Assembly: GCF_024584515.1 (NCBI RefSeq) | Contig: NZ_CP102173.1 | Span: 2,542,001-2,606,000, forward strand | Length of the DNA: 64,000 bases | Direction: 5' to 3' | DNA from: Aeromicrobium wangtongii | GTDB lineage: Bacteria; Actinomycetota; Actinomycetes; Propionibacteriales; Nocardioidaceae | Part shown: piece after piece, positions 1-8,223 of the stretch | How positions within the stretch are numbered: position 1 is the stretch's first letter | How the letters are laid out: every line of letters starts with the position of its first letter | Made by a program: the position numbers and the translations under genes | Notes under the pieces: model-generated | The model's database searches: none | The model's input: only the letters and a program-made list of their open reading frames with translations | What the model was told of the DNA's origin: nothing

Positions 1-596
1 GCGGCGTCGACGACTTCGGCCTGGGCATCCTGCTGGGCGCCGGCCGCATCCGCCGCGTCACGGCGTCGTACGTCGGTGAGAACAAGGAGTTCGCCCGCCA
101 GTACCTCGCCGGTGAGCTCGAGGTCGAACTGACCCCGCAGGGCACGCTGGCCGAGCGGCTGCGCGCCGGCGGCGTCGGCATCCCGGCCTTCTACACACCG
201 GCGGGCGTCGGCACGCCGGTCAGCGAAGGCGGCATGCCGTGGCGCTATGCCGCCGACGGTTCGATTGCGATCGCCTCGCCGCCCAAGGAGACCCGCGAGT
301 TCGACGGCACCGAGTACGTCCTGGAGCAGTCGATCAAGGCCGACTTCGCCCTGGTCCACGCCGCGGTCGGCGACACCGAGGGCAATCTGGTCTTCAACAA
401 GGCCGCGCTCAACTTCAACAGCCTCGTCGCGATGTGCGGCGCGGTGACCATCGTCCAGGTCGAGGAGCTCGTCGAGCCCGGCGACCTCGACCCGGCCTCG
501 GTGCACCTGCCGGGCATCTTCGTGCAGCGCATCGTGCACACCGGCCCGCAGGACAAGCGCATCGAGAAGCGGACCGTTCGGGAGGCCCAGTCATGA
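1..596 (+). CDS. 3-oxoacid-type CoA-transferase subunit A (5' end outside window)
   Basis: The reading frame is open from base 3, so only the last 197 residues are present and the start lies outside the window. The sequence ([18 protein letters not shown], later [16 protein letters not shown]) is the family I CoA-transferase alpha subunit, which moves CoA from succinyl-CoA or another acyl-CoA to a 3-oxo acid. The stop overlaps the start of subunit B in an ATGA, the usual arrangement for a heterodimer. The acid substrate (acetoacetate, 3-oxoadipate or another) cannot be told from this fragment. Confidence 0.88.
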   Translation, partial: GVDDFGLGILLGAGRIRRVTASYVGENKEFARQYLAGELEVELTPQGTLAERLRAGGVGIPAFYTPAGVGTPVSEGGMPWRYAADGSIAIASPPKETREFDGTEYVLEQSIKADFALVHAAVGDTEGNLVFNKAALNFNSLVAMCGAVTIVQVEELVEPGDLDPASVHLPGIFVQRIVHTGPQDKRIEKRTVREAQS

Positions 597-1258
597 CCAG
601 CACGCCCACCACCGCGCCCGGATGGAGCCGCCACCAGATGGCCGCTCGCGCCGCCCTGGAGCTCTCCGACGGCGAGTACGTCAACCTGGGCATCGGCCTG
701 CCGACGCTGATCCCCGGCTACCTGCCCCAGGGCGTGCGCGTCACCCTGCACTCCGAGAACGGCATCCTGGGCACCGGCCCGTACCCCGATGACGAGCACG
801 TCGACCCCGACCTGATCAACGCCGGCAAGGAGACGGTCACGGTCCGCCCGGGCGCCGCCTTCTTCGACTCCGCGCTGTCGTTCGGCATGATCCGCGGCGG
901 GCACATCGACGCCGCCGTGCTGGGCGGGATGCAGGTGTCGGCGAACGGCGACCTGGCCAACTGGATGGTCCCGGGCAAGATGGTCAAGGGCATGGGTGGC
1001 GCGATGGACCTGGTTCACGGCGCGCGCAAGGTCATCGTCCTGATGGAGCACAACGACCGCTCCGGTGCGTCCAAGCTCGTCGAGACCTGCTCGCTGCCGC
1101 TCACCGGCCGCGGCGTCGTCCACCGCGTCATCACCAACCTGGGCGTCGTCGACGTCGAGGCCGGCGAGTTCGTCCTGCGCGAGGTCGCGCCCGGCCTGAC
1201 GCCGGACGAGGTCATCGCCGCATCCGGCCCCGTGGCGGTGCGGGTAGCGCTGGACTGA
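593..1258 (+). CDS. 3-oxoacid-type CoA-transferase subunit B
   Basis: This 221-residue beta subunit starts at the ATG that overlaps the stop of subunit A by 4 bases, so the two are translationally coupled. GIGLPT (residues 33-38) and SENG (54-57) are family hallmarks. Glu55 is the expected catalytic glutamate that forms the enzyme-CoA thioester. Length is normal for the family. The enzyme probably acts in ketone-body, branched-chain or aromatic catabolism; the thioesterase gene downstream fits acyl-CoA metabolism but does not settle the substrate. Confidence 0.92.
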   Translation: MTSTPTTAPGWSRHQMAARAALELSDGEYVNLGIGLPTLIPGYLPQGVRVTLHSENGILGTGPYPDDEHVDPDLINAGKETVTVRPGAAFFDSALSFGMIRGGHIDAAVLGGMQVSANGDLANWMVPGKMVKGMGGAMDLVHGARKVIVLMEHNDRSGASKLVETCSLPLTGRGVVHRVITNLGVVDVEAGEFVLREVAPGLTPDEVIAASGPVAVRVALD

Positions 1259-1292
1259 CCACGGACTCGAGTTCTCACAGATCGTGCACTAA

Positions 1293-1322
1293 GTTGGTGG
1301 AGTGACTAGTCAGTCTACCAAC
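1293..1322. promoter_or_regulatory. 30-bp near-palindromic operator upstream of the thioesterase gene
   Basis: Two 15-bp arms with two mismatches meet at the centre of TGACTAGTCA; the outer arms read GTTGGT and ACCAAC. It lies 40 bp before the thioesterase start and just after the CoA-transferase operon. Size and symmetry are typical of a TetR-family operator. No TetR gene is in the window, so the regulator is unknown. Confidence 0.6.
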
Positions 1323-1361
1323 CGCGGTGGCTGGCCTCCCCCACCGACCCAGAGGAGCACC

Positions 1362-1790
1362 ATGACCATCACCGCTGAAGACGTCTATGCCTTGGCGCCG
1401 TATGCCCGGACGCTGGGCGTCACCTTCGACAGTTTGGACGCGTCCGAGCTGCGGACCGGGCTCGCGTTCGTACCCGCCCTGTCGACGACTGGCGGTTCGT
1501 TGCACGGCGGCGCCCTGCTGGGTCTTGCAGACGTGAGTGCCGCCGTGTGCGCCGTGCTGAACGCGCCGCCAGGCACCCTGCCGGCCACGGCCGATTCCAC
1601 GGCGCGATTCATGCGTCCAGTCCATGGCGACGCCACAGCCGTCTCGCGGCCGCTTCAGGTCACGCGATCTCGGGTGATCGTCGAGGTCGAGATCTCCGAC
1701 GCCTCAGGACGGTTGTGCGCCAAGGTCACCCAGTCCGTGTCGCTCGTGGCGCCTCGCCGCACAGAGGATGTCGAACGCCAGTTCGTCTGA
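1362..1790 (+). CDS. PaaI-family hotdog-fold thioesterase
   Basis: A 142-residue single hotdog domain. The motif LHGGALLGLAD (residues 47-57) is the PaaI/YdiI active-site signature, with HGG at the oxyanion site and an acidic residue on the central helix. The family hydrolyses acyl-CoA or aryl-CoA thioesters in the cytoplasm, often to rescue trapped CoA. The ATG at 1362 is chosen because AGAGGAG stands just upstream; a longer frame from 1302 would run through the palindromic operator. The exact acyl substrate is unknown. Confidence 0.85.
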   Translation: MTITAEDVYALAPYARTLGVTFDSLDASELRTGLAFVPALSTTGGSLHGGALLGLADVSAAVCAVLNAPPGTLPATADSTARFMRPVHGDATAVSRPLQVTRSRVIVEVEISDASGRLCAKVTQSVSLVAPRRTEDVERQFV

Positions 1791-1800
1791 GCTCATCCCA

Positions 1801-2505
1801 TCAGCTGACGGAGGCCTCTTCGAGGGCGAGCTCGACGAGCAGCTGGGCGTGCGCTTCCACCGTGTCGATCATGGGTAGGGGTGCGTCTCCGGGCCTGACG
1901 AGAAGGCCGATCTCGGTGCAGGCCAGCACGACAGCCTCGGCGCCGCGGGCCCGCTGGTCGCAGATGACATTGAGATACGCCGCCCTCGACTCCTCGCGGA
2001 TGACGCCTTGGGTGAGCTCGTCGAAGATGACGCGGTCGAGGAGCTCGCGACCGGTCTCGTCGGGCACGATGACGTCGATGCCGTGGCCGGCGAGCCGCTC
2101 GGTGTAGAACGGGCCCTCCATCACTCCGCGCGTGCCGATGAGGCTGACCGTGCGCCAGCCGTTGGCCTGCGCGACGGCTGCCACGGCGTCGGCGATGTGG
2201 ACGGCAGGCACGGTGACCGCGTCCTCGAAGGCGCCGAAGTTCGTGTGCATCAGGTTGGTGCAGAGCGCCACCAGGTCAGCTCCACCGGCCTCGCAGCGGC
2301 GGGCCGCGTCGGCGATCAGCTCGCCCGAGCGGATCCAGTCACCGCGTATCTGGCAGTCCCGAATCTCGGCGAAGTCGAGCGACTGGAGCGATATGCGGGC
2401 CGAGGCGTGGCCGCCGCGGCGGGCAGCCACCTGCTCGTTGAGGATTCGGTAGTAGGTGGCGGTGGAGTGCCAGGACATGCCGCCGACGAGTCCGATTGTC
2501 TTCAT
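1801..2505 (-). CDS. Aspartate/glutamate racemase family protein (YgeA-like)
   Basis: A 234-residue protein opening with MKTIGLVGGMSWHST, the typical start of YgeA-type Asp/Glu racemases. The two catalytic cysteines are visible: Cys82 in LCTNLMH and Cys196 in ACTEIG, one in each pseudosymmetric half. The family racemises amino acids without PLP; YgeA homologues are broad-specificity. The start is the ATG next to the divergent LysR gene, 72 bp away. That regulator is a natural candidate for its control. A much longer open frame upstream of this start is a shadow of other genes. Confidence 0.86.
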   Translation of the reverse strand: MKTIGLVGGMSWHSTATYYRILNEQVAARRGGHASARISLQSLDFAEIRDCQIRGDWIRSGELIADAARRCEAGGADLVALCTNLMHTNFGAFEDAVTVPAVHIADAVAAVAQANGWRTVSLIGTRGVMEGPFYTERLAGHGIDVIVPDETGRELLDRVIFDELTQGVIREESRAAYLNVICDQRARGAEAVVLACTEIGLLVRPGDAPLPMIDTVEAHAQLLVELALEEASVS

Positions 2506-2577
2506 GAGGCCCAGTCTGCGCCGGAGCGAAGCACCAAGGAATCCCCGGATCCGTAGGACGAGGCATAACCTGTGCCT

Positions 2578-3495
2578 ATGGCCATCGACGCCCGGCGGAC
2601 GCTCATCTTTCGTGAGATCGCCAAGGCTGGTTCGATCAGCGGTGCAGCCCGCGCACTGGGCTGGACCCAACCGGCCGTGAGCCAGCACCTGGCCCGCCTC
2701 GAGCGCGAGGCAGGAGGCCCGTTGCTGCTGCGCGGTCCCGGTGGGGTCACCCTCACCGAGGCGGGCGCTGCGCTCCTTCGCCGCGCCCACGTCGTCGCGG
2801 CCGAGCTGCACGCGGCTGCGGAGGAGCTGGCGGCGCTGACCCAGCTGGAGGCAGGAAGGGTGCGGCTGGTGTCCTTTCCCACGGCGGCCGCGACACTGGT
2901 ACCCGAGGCACTCGGAGCGCTGGCCGATGAGCACCCCGAGATCGAGGTGGAGCTCCATGAGGCCGAGCCGCCCGAGGCGCTCGCCGCGGTCGCGGCGGGC
3001 GACGCCGACCTCGCCCTGGTGTTCGGGTACGACGGCCCGCCTGCCGATCTGGGGCCTCTCGTGTGGCGCCGACTGCTCGACGAGCCCGTGCACCTGGTCC
3101 TGCCACCGGGCAGCCGGGCTCCTGGTCGCCGCGGCCTCGCTGCATTCGAGGACGCCGACTGGATCGCCGGCTGCGTGCGCTGTCGCACCCATCTGATCGA
3201 CATCTGCACGCAGGCCGGGTTCACCCCGGCCATTCGGCACACCACCGACGACTACGTGGTCGTCCAGAACCTGGTGGCTCGAGGGCTCGGCGTCACGGTC
3301 CTGCCGGACTCGGCGTTGTCGCCCTACCGGCACCCGGACGTCCGCGTCATCCCGATGCGTTCCCTCGGGCGGCGCCATGTCGGCGTCGCCCATCGCCCCG
3401 GCGGTGAGACCGTCCCTGCCACGGCGGCTCTGCTCCAGCAGATCGCGCGGGCCGCCCTCAGCGCGGGCTCGGTCAGGCAGGCACGTACTCCATGA
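2578..3495 (+). CDS. LysR-family transcriptional regulator
   Basis: A 305-residue protein with an N-terminal winged helix-turn-helix (about residues 5-62; GAARALGWTQPAVSQHLARL) and a LysR substrate-binding domain (about 90-295). It is divergent from the racemase gene, which suggests it regulates that gene and itself from the 72-bp gap. CATAAC sits about 10 bases before the start and there is no clear Shine-Dalgarno, so the mRNA may be leaderless. A GTG six bases upstream is an alternative start. The last 23 bp overlap the convergent HNH gene. The inducer is unknown. Confidence 0.87.
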   Translation: MAIDARRTLIFREIAKAGSISGAARALGWTQPAVSQHLARLEREAGGPLLLRGPGGVTLTEAGAALLRRAHVVAAELHAAAEELAALTQLEAGRVRLVSFPTAAATLVPEALGALADEHPEIEVELHEAEPPEALAAVAAGDADLALVFGYDGPPADLGPLVWRRLLDEPVHLVLPPGSRAPGRRGLAAFEDADWIAGCVRCRTHLIDICTQAGFTPAIRHTTDDYVVVQNLVARGLGVTVLPDSALSPYRHPDVRVIPMRSLGRRHVGVAHRPGGETVPATAALLQQIARAALSAGSVRQARTP

Positions 3496-4657
3496 CGATG
3501 TCCGGCGCTGGTTGGTAGATCTCCATGATGAGGGGTTTGGACGGGGGTCTGGGTGGGCTGGTGGACCAGTGCAATACGCCGTGGCCCTTGAGGTTGTGGT
3601 GTCTTCGGCAGAGCGGACCCATGTTGTCGCCGCTGGTCGGACCGTGCGGGTGGGGTATCCGGTGGTCGAGGTCGCACCGTTCAGCGGGGACCATGCAGCC
3701 GGGTGCTTGGCAGACCCCGTGCAGGAACTGCAACGCCACCGCGAGGGTGTCGGAAGCGAACCGGCCCAAGTATTCGTGGGAGAGGACGTCGTCCTTGACG
3801 GGGTCGACCACGATGCGGTGCCAGAAGGTGCTGCCGGTGGCGGCCACGTCGGCGATCCACGAGGCGGGAACAGCCCAGCGGCCGTCGGTGGACTCGGCGA
3901 ACCCAAATGCGGCACCCGCGAGGACGTCGGCGGCGACGGTGACGGCGATGTTCGCATCGACTGCCGAGGTGGCGGCCTCGGAGCTGGTGCACCAGGCGAC
4001 CAGCAGGTCGGCTTCACGCTGGGCCACGGTGCGGTCATCCTCGGGATCAGCGGGCTTGCGGGCCTCTTGGCGGAGGCGCGCCTCGATGGCCGCGGCCAGG
4101 TGCGAGGGCAGGTAGGCGTTCAACCACGCCATCGCGTCGTCCCCGTGGGTCACTGACACGTGTCGCTCGCGGCGTTCGGCCTCAGCGCGCTCGATGGCCA
4201 GGTCGGCCTCGACCCGCTGCACGAACCGGCGCAACCACTGCCGCAGCTCGGCTCCGGTGTGATCGGCCGCGTATGCCAGGACCCGGTCCTCGAGCCGCGC
4301 GATGGACTCGTCACGGCGCAGCTTCTCGATGGCCATGCTGATGTCCCGAACCCTTGAGAAGTCGATCAGTCCGTCGATGAATGCGTCCCACACCTGCGGG
4401 GTCTTGGCGCGGACTCGGTCGGCGATCGAGAGCCGCAGCTGGACCTGCGCCTCGGACATCCCGGTCGCCTCACCGATGGTCAACGCGATCGCGGATCGTT
4501 CGATCTTGCGCCGCAACGACGACTCGATCAGCGCGGTGCGCGCCATCTCGGCGTCGCGGTAGTCGATCATCGCCTGAACGGTGCTTGCCTCGGCCATCGC
4601 CTGCCACCGGATCGCATGTGACAGCGACTGCGCCGTCGGTGCTGTCGTGGTGGCCAT
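3473..4657 (-). CDS. DUF222 / HNH endonuclease domain protein
   Basis: This 394-residue protein has an N-terminal helical DUF222 (13E12-like) region over about 300 residues and a C-terminal HNH module. Cys316, Cys321, Cys350 and His353/His354 can bind zinc, and Asp331-His332 plus Asn345 supply the HNH active-site pattern. Such proteins are multicopy in actinobacteria and their role is not established; suggestions include mobile-element remnants or DNA processing. Translation starts just after a GAGGT. Its 3' end overlaps the convergent LysR gene. It seems intact. Confidence 0.85.
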   Translation of the reverse strand: MATTTAPTAQSLSHAIRWQAMAEASTVQAMIDYRDAEMARTALIESSLRRKIERSAIALTIGEATGMSEAQVQLRLSIADRVRAKTPQVWDAFIDGLIDFSRVRDISMAIEKLRRDESIARLEDRVLAYAADHTGAELRQWLRRFVQRVEADLAIERAEAERRERHVSVTHGDDAMAWLNAYLPSHLAAAIEARLRQEARKPADPEDDRTVAQREADLLVAWCTSSEAATSAVDANIAVTVAADVLAGAAFGFAESTDGRWAVPASWIADVAATGSTFWHRIVVDPVKDDVLSHEYLGRFASDTLAVALQFLHGVCQAPGCMVPAERCDLDHRIPHPHGPTSGDNMGPLCRRHHNLKGHGVLHWSTSPPRPPSKPLIMEIYQPAPDIVMEYVPA

Positions 4658-4775
4658 ACCTCAAACCTAGAGGACCCCACTGACACTTTTTTACTGCGAA
4701 GACAGGACGTATCCGGCATGTCACCTGACCTGACGAGGACGGGACTTCTCGGCCTCATCGCAGTACTGTGTCGAG

Positions 4776-5615
4776 ATGGTCGACGATCAGGTCGAGATGT
4801 GGAACCACGCCGTCGGTGACGCGTGGGTCCGCCACGTCGACCAGTTCGACGCGACGCTCGCCCCCTTCGGCCAGGCCGCCGTCGAGGTGCTGGCCCCGGC
4901 CGATGGGGAGCGCATCCTCGACATCGGCTGCGGGGTCGGGACGACGACGCTCCAGCTCTCGGCCATGGTGGGCGGCGGTGAGGTCGTCGGCGTTGACATC
5001 TCTGCCCCGATGCTGACCGAGGCGCGTCGCCGCGCCGACGCCCGGGGTCTGCGCAACGTCCACCTGTTCGAGGCCGATGCGCAGATGGCCGATCTCGGCG
5101 ACAGCACGTTCGACGCAGTCTTCTCGCGCTTCGGCGTCATGTTCTTCACCGATCCGCCAGCGGCGTTCGCCCACCTGGCCGCTGCGCTGGTGCCGGGGGG
5201 CCGCCTGTCGTTCGTGTGCTTCGCCGCGCCTGGGGCCAATCCGTTCATCCTGCTGCCGGTGATGGCAGCGGCCGCTCACCTGGACCTGTCACCTCCTTCA
5301 CCGGACGGCCCGGGCCCGTTCTCGCTGGCCGATCCTGACCGCACCGTGACTCTGCTGCGCGAGGCGGGTTTTGACGACGTGGTCATCGTGCCGGGCCCCG
5401 ACGAGGCCATCCTGCACGGCGCCGACGACCTCGACGCGCTCGCCGAGCGCGTGCTTGAGCAGAATCCGGCCACCGGCACGCGCCTGGCCGTCGTCGAGCC
5501 GTCCGTCAGGGCCGCCGCCGTCCAGGCCACCGCACAGGCCTTGGCCCCGCACCGCACGGGTGACCGCATCCGGCTCGGCGCCGGCTCCTGGATCCTCTCG
5601 GCCACCCGGAGGTGA
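4776..5615 (+). CDS. Class I SAM-dependent methyltransferase
   Basis: A 279-residue Rossmann-fold methyltransferase. Motif I, ILDIGCGVG (residues 47-55), binds S-adenosylmethionine; GVDIS and the DAVFSRFGVMFF segment correspond to motifs II and IV. It resembles the UbiE/Methyltransf_11 type acting on small molecules. It stands alone on the plus strand with a convergent VOC gene 9 bp downstream, so context gives no clue to the acceptor substrate. The 118 bp upstream carry no gene. Confidence 0.85.
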   Translation: MVDDQVEMWNHAVGDAWVRHVDQFDATLAPFGQAAVEVLAPADGERILDIGCGVGTTTLQLSAMVGGGEVVGVDISAPMLTEARRRADARGLRNVHLFEADAQMADLGDSTFDAVFSRFGVMFFTDPPAAFAHLAAALVPGGRLSFVCFAAPGANPFILLPVMAAAAHLDLSPPSPDGPGPFSLADPDRTVTLLREAGFDDVVIVPGPDEAILHGADDLDALAERVLEQNPATGTRLAVVEPSVRAAAVQATAQALAPHRTGDRIRLGAGSWILSATRR

Positions 5616-5624
5616 CCGGGGCGG

Positions 5625-5987
5625 TCACGTCTCGGTGGCTCCCTCGTAGACGCCGATCACGTTGCCGTCGGGGTCCTGGAAGGTCGCCATCCAGCTTGTC
5701 TCGCTGATCGACGACTTGGGCATTACGACGGTGCCGCCCTGGTCCTCGACGGTGGCGAGGACGTCGTCGATGGAGTCGACCTCGACGTACGAGCGCGGCG
5801 ACGTCACGTTCCCGTCGCGAAGCATCAGCCCTCCGCCGGAGATCTGGTTGGGCGCCCGCCACATCGGATAGCCCTCGTAGCCGGGAACCTCGGCGATCTG
5901 CCAGCCGAACAGTGCCGAGTAGAACGCGGCCCCGCGGTCGAGGTCGCTGACCGGAATGTCGATGTGGGTGATGTCTCCGTGTGCCAT
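5625..5987 (-). CDS. VOC-family (glyoxalase/bleomycin resistance-like) protein
   Basis: A 120-residue protein with one vicinal-oxygen-chelate unit: H8-I-D-I-PVSDLDRGAAFYSALFGW at the start and DPDGN (105-109) near the end. Such proteins work as metal-dependent enzymes or binding proteins, usually as dimers. The start is supported by GAGGAGGAGC directly upstream. It is convergent with the methyltransferase and transcribed away from the AraC gene's stop. The function is not predictable beyond the fold. Confidence 0.8.
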   Translation of the reverse strand: MAHGDITHIDIPVSDLDRGAAFYSALFGWQIAEVPGYEGYPMWRAPNQISGGGLMLRDGNVTSPRSYVEVDSIDDVLATVEDQGGTVVMPKSSISETSWMATFQDPDGNVIGVYEGATET

Positions 5988-6058
5988 GGCTCCTCCTCGA
6001 GCTGCCTTCCCACGGTCCACCCGCTGGCCCGTCCGGTCAAGACTCGGTCCGCCTCTTC

Positions 6059-7003
6059 CTAGGCGTCGTCCACCTGGTCCAGCAGGTAGAGGGTGAGGGC
6101 ATCCATCGTCAACGGTCCGGTCGCGGAGGAGCGGTTCCCGCGCAGGCGGGCGCTGTCCTGGCCCGGCGCTCGCCCGAAGGTGCGCCGGTACTCTCGGCTG
6201 AACTGCGAGATGCTCCCATAACCGACTGCAGATGCGACGACGGCGACGGTCGCGTCGCCGCTTGCGAGCAGGATGCGGGCCTGCCGCAGTCGTAACGCCT
6301 TCTGCCACTGAATCGGTGTCATCGAGGTCGCGGCACGGAAGTGACGGTGGAACGTGGACACACTCATGCCGGCAAGTCGTGCCAGCACTTCGACCGGCGC
6401 TGGGTCAGCGAGGTGCTCCCGCATCCAGGTCGTGGCGCGGGAGATGTGCGCGATGCTGCTATTGGCCGAGCCGATGGGGGCCACCACGCCGCCTAGGGGC
6501 CCGGTGAGCAGACGCCAGACGATCTCTCGCTCGGTGGGGGAGCTCAGGGCAGCCATGTCGGCCGGATTGTCCGCGAGCCGTACCAGCCGTGAGACGGCGT
6601 CGATCAACTCATCTGACGCCTCCGCGACCGCCATGCCCGCGAATTGAGGCGGTTCCGCCACGTCCACCGTGTCGAGCAGGAGTCCGGCGATGACTGCGGG
6701 ACGCAGGGCGAGAGTGAACACGACGAACGGGTCGTCAGGACTGGCGTTGGCCACGTGTCCCGTAGCGGGAAGGTCCAGCGAAGCGACAAAGAACTGGCCC
6801 GGTCCGAAGATGAAGTCGAGGTCGCCCACACTGGTTCGCTTCCGTCCGCCCGCCACCAGCGTCATCGACGGGTTGGTCATCGTCGCAGTCGGTCGGGAGC
6901 CCCGCTCGACGACGCCGACGCGGACACCTTCCGCTAGTTCCCGTCGGATCGCGCCCCCGGCGCTGCGCAGGATCAGCTCCCGCAGCTCCTGCACTCGTTC
7001 CAT
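6059..7003 (-). CDS. AraC-family transcriptional regulator (AraC_N type)
   Basis: A protein of about 314 residues with an AraC_N-like sensor domain (about 15-160, including the MTLVAGGRKRTSVGD stretch) and two C-terminal helix-turn-helix motifs (about 200-290; LARLAGMSVSTFHRHFRAAT and VASAVGYGSISQFSREYRR). It is divergent from the aldo/keto reductase, its likely target. Neither this ATG nor the one two codons upstream (7009) has a Shine-Dalgarno, and both lie in a perfect 17-bp inverted repeat, so the exact start is uncertain. The repeat suggests autoregulation. Confidence 0.85.
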   Translation of the reverse strand: MERVQELRELILRSAGGAIRRELAEGVRVGVVERGSRPTATMTNPSMTLVAGGRKRTSVGDLDFIFGPGQFFVASLDLPATGHVANASPDDPFVVFTLALRPAVIAGLLLDTVDVAEPPQFAGMAVAEASDELIDAVSRLVRLADNPADMAALSSPTEREIVWRLLTGPLGGVVAPIGSANSSIAHISRATTWMREHLADPAPVEVLARLAGMSVSTFHRHFRAATSMTPIQWQKALRLRQARILLASGDATVAVVASAVGYGSISQFSREYRRTFGRAPGQDSARLRGNRSSATGPLTMDALTLYLLDQVDDA

Positions 7004-7025
7004 AGGCATATGGAACGAGTGCAGG
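6988..7025. promoter_or_regulatory. 38-bp palindrome (17-bp perfect arms, 4-base spacer) over the araC start codon
   Basis: The arms begin CCTGCACTCGTTCC and end GGAACGAGTGCAGG with no mismatch; the spacer is four bases. It covers both candidate ATG codons of the AraC gene and lies about 160 bp from the divergent reductase start. As DNA it would be a strong dimer-binding operator; as RNA it would form a 17-bp hairpin hiding the start codon. Which one applies cannot be told from the sequence. Confidence 0.75.
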
Positions 7026-7185
7026 CGCGCGGTGTCAACGATGCGGAAGCGTCCGGTCTGCTGCTCACGTGGTTCCGGAATCTGTCGAATCCGGCAGGAT
7101 CGTGCAGCTTTCCGCCACGATCTTGGTTGTCGCCGCCTGCTCCGTGCTGATGGCATGGAGACATCAGTTTTTGGAGGAGGACTCG

Positions 7186-8196
7186 ATGAGACGGCGTGTG
7201 TATGGTGCGACGGGGTGGTCGGTGAGCGAGCTGGCGCTCGGCACGATGATGTTCGGCGCGATGGGTAACACGGACCGCGATGACAGCGCTCGGATCATCA
7301 ATCGCGCACTGGACGCGGGCATCAACCTGGTAGATACGGCGGACGTGTATTCGCAGGGCGAGTCGGAGGAGATCGTCGGCGCGGCGATCGCATCGCGCCG
7401 TGACGAGGTGGTGCTGGCAACCAAGTTCGGGCTGCCGTTGAGTGAGGACCCCAACAGTGCCGGCGCGTCGCGGCGCTGGATCGTGCAAGCGGTCGAGAAC
7501 AGCCTTCGGCGGCTCCGCACCGATCGGATCGACCTGTATCAGCTGCACCGCTTCGACTGGACCACTGACCTGGGCGAGACCCTGGCGGCACTCGATGACC
7601 TGATCCGCGCGGGCAAGGTTCTGGCTGTCGGGGCGTCCACCTTTCCTGCAGAGAAGATCGTCGAGGCGCAGTGGATCGCGCAGCGCACGGGTACGCACCG
7701 TTTCCTCAGCGAACAGCCCCAGTACTCGATCCTCGGGCGGACGCCGGAGCGGTCGGTGTTCCCGGTCGCTCGGCAGTATGGGATGGGGGTCATGACGTAC
7801 AGTCCGCTGCACAGCGGCTGGCTGTCCGGACGGTCGCGCACCGAGCCCAGCCATCGCGCGCAGGGCCGGGTCGAGCTCCACGACCCGGAGAGCGAAGCCG
7901 GTCGGAGACGGGTGCGTGCAGTCGAGGAGCTCGAGAGAATCGCCGCCGACGCGGACCTGACGATGCCGCAGTTGGCGATCGCCTTCGTCACCTCGCATCC
8001 GGCCGTCACGGCGGCCATCATTGGGCCCCGGACGCAGGACCAGCTGGACGGCCTCCTCACCGCCGCCGACGTCGTGCTGGGTGATGACGTCCTTGACCGC
8101 ATCGACGCGGTGGTGGCGCCGGGTACCGAGGTGCACGATGACAGCTACAACGCCACTCCGCCCGCCCTCGCCCTGGCCGCTGTGCGCCGTCGTTAG
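7186..8196 (+). CDS. Aldo/keto reductase
   Basis: A 336-residue (beta/alpha)8-barrel NADPH-dependent oxidoreductase. The catalytic tetrad is visible: Asp50 and Tyr55 in NLVDTADVYSQG, Lys80 in ATKFG, His121 in YQLHRFD. The C-terminal GPRTQDQLDGLL segment belongs to the cofactor-binding region. The ATG is chosen because GGAGGAGG precedes it by a good distance; an upstream frame extension lacks this. It heads a plus-strand run with the MBL-fold and LtrA-like genes (gaps of 27 and 63 bp) and is divergent from the AraC regulator. Substrate unknown. Confidence 0.88.
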   Translation: MRRRVYGATGWSVSELALGTMMFGAMGNTDRDDSARIINRALDAGINLVDTADVYSQGESEEIVGAAIASRRDEVVLATKFGLPLSEDPNSAGASRRWIVQAVENSLRRLRTDRIDLYQLHRFDWTTDLGETLAALDDLIRAGKVLAVGASTFPAEKIVEAQWIAQRTGTHRFLSEQPQYSILGRTPERSVFPVARQYGMGVMTYSPLHSGWLSGRSRTEPSHRAQGRVELHDPESEAGRRRVRAVEELERIAADADLTMPQLAIAFVTSHPAVTAAIIGPRTQDQLDGLLTAADVVLGDDVLDRIDAVVAPGTEVHDDSYNATPPALALAAVRRR

Positions 8197-8223
8197 CCGA
8201 TCCGACACGACGAAAGGACACCG

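Noticed and set aside
2506..4038. Long minus-strand frame upstream of the racemase
   Set aside because: It is antisense to the LysR gene and overlaps the HNH gene; codon pattern is a GC-rich shadow and the racemase start at 2505 is clear.
3473..4657. Homing or mobile intron on the basis of the HNH domain
   Set aside because: The DUF222-HNH gene is free-standing, with no interrupted host gene or terminal repeats around it.
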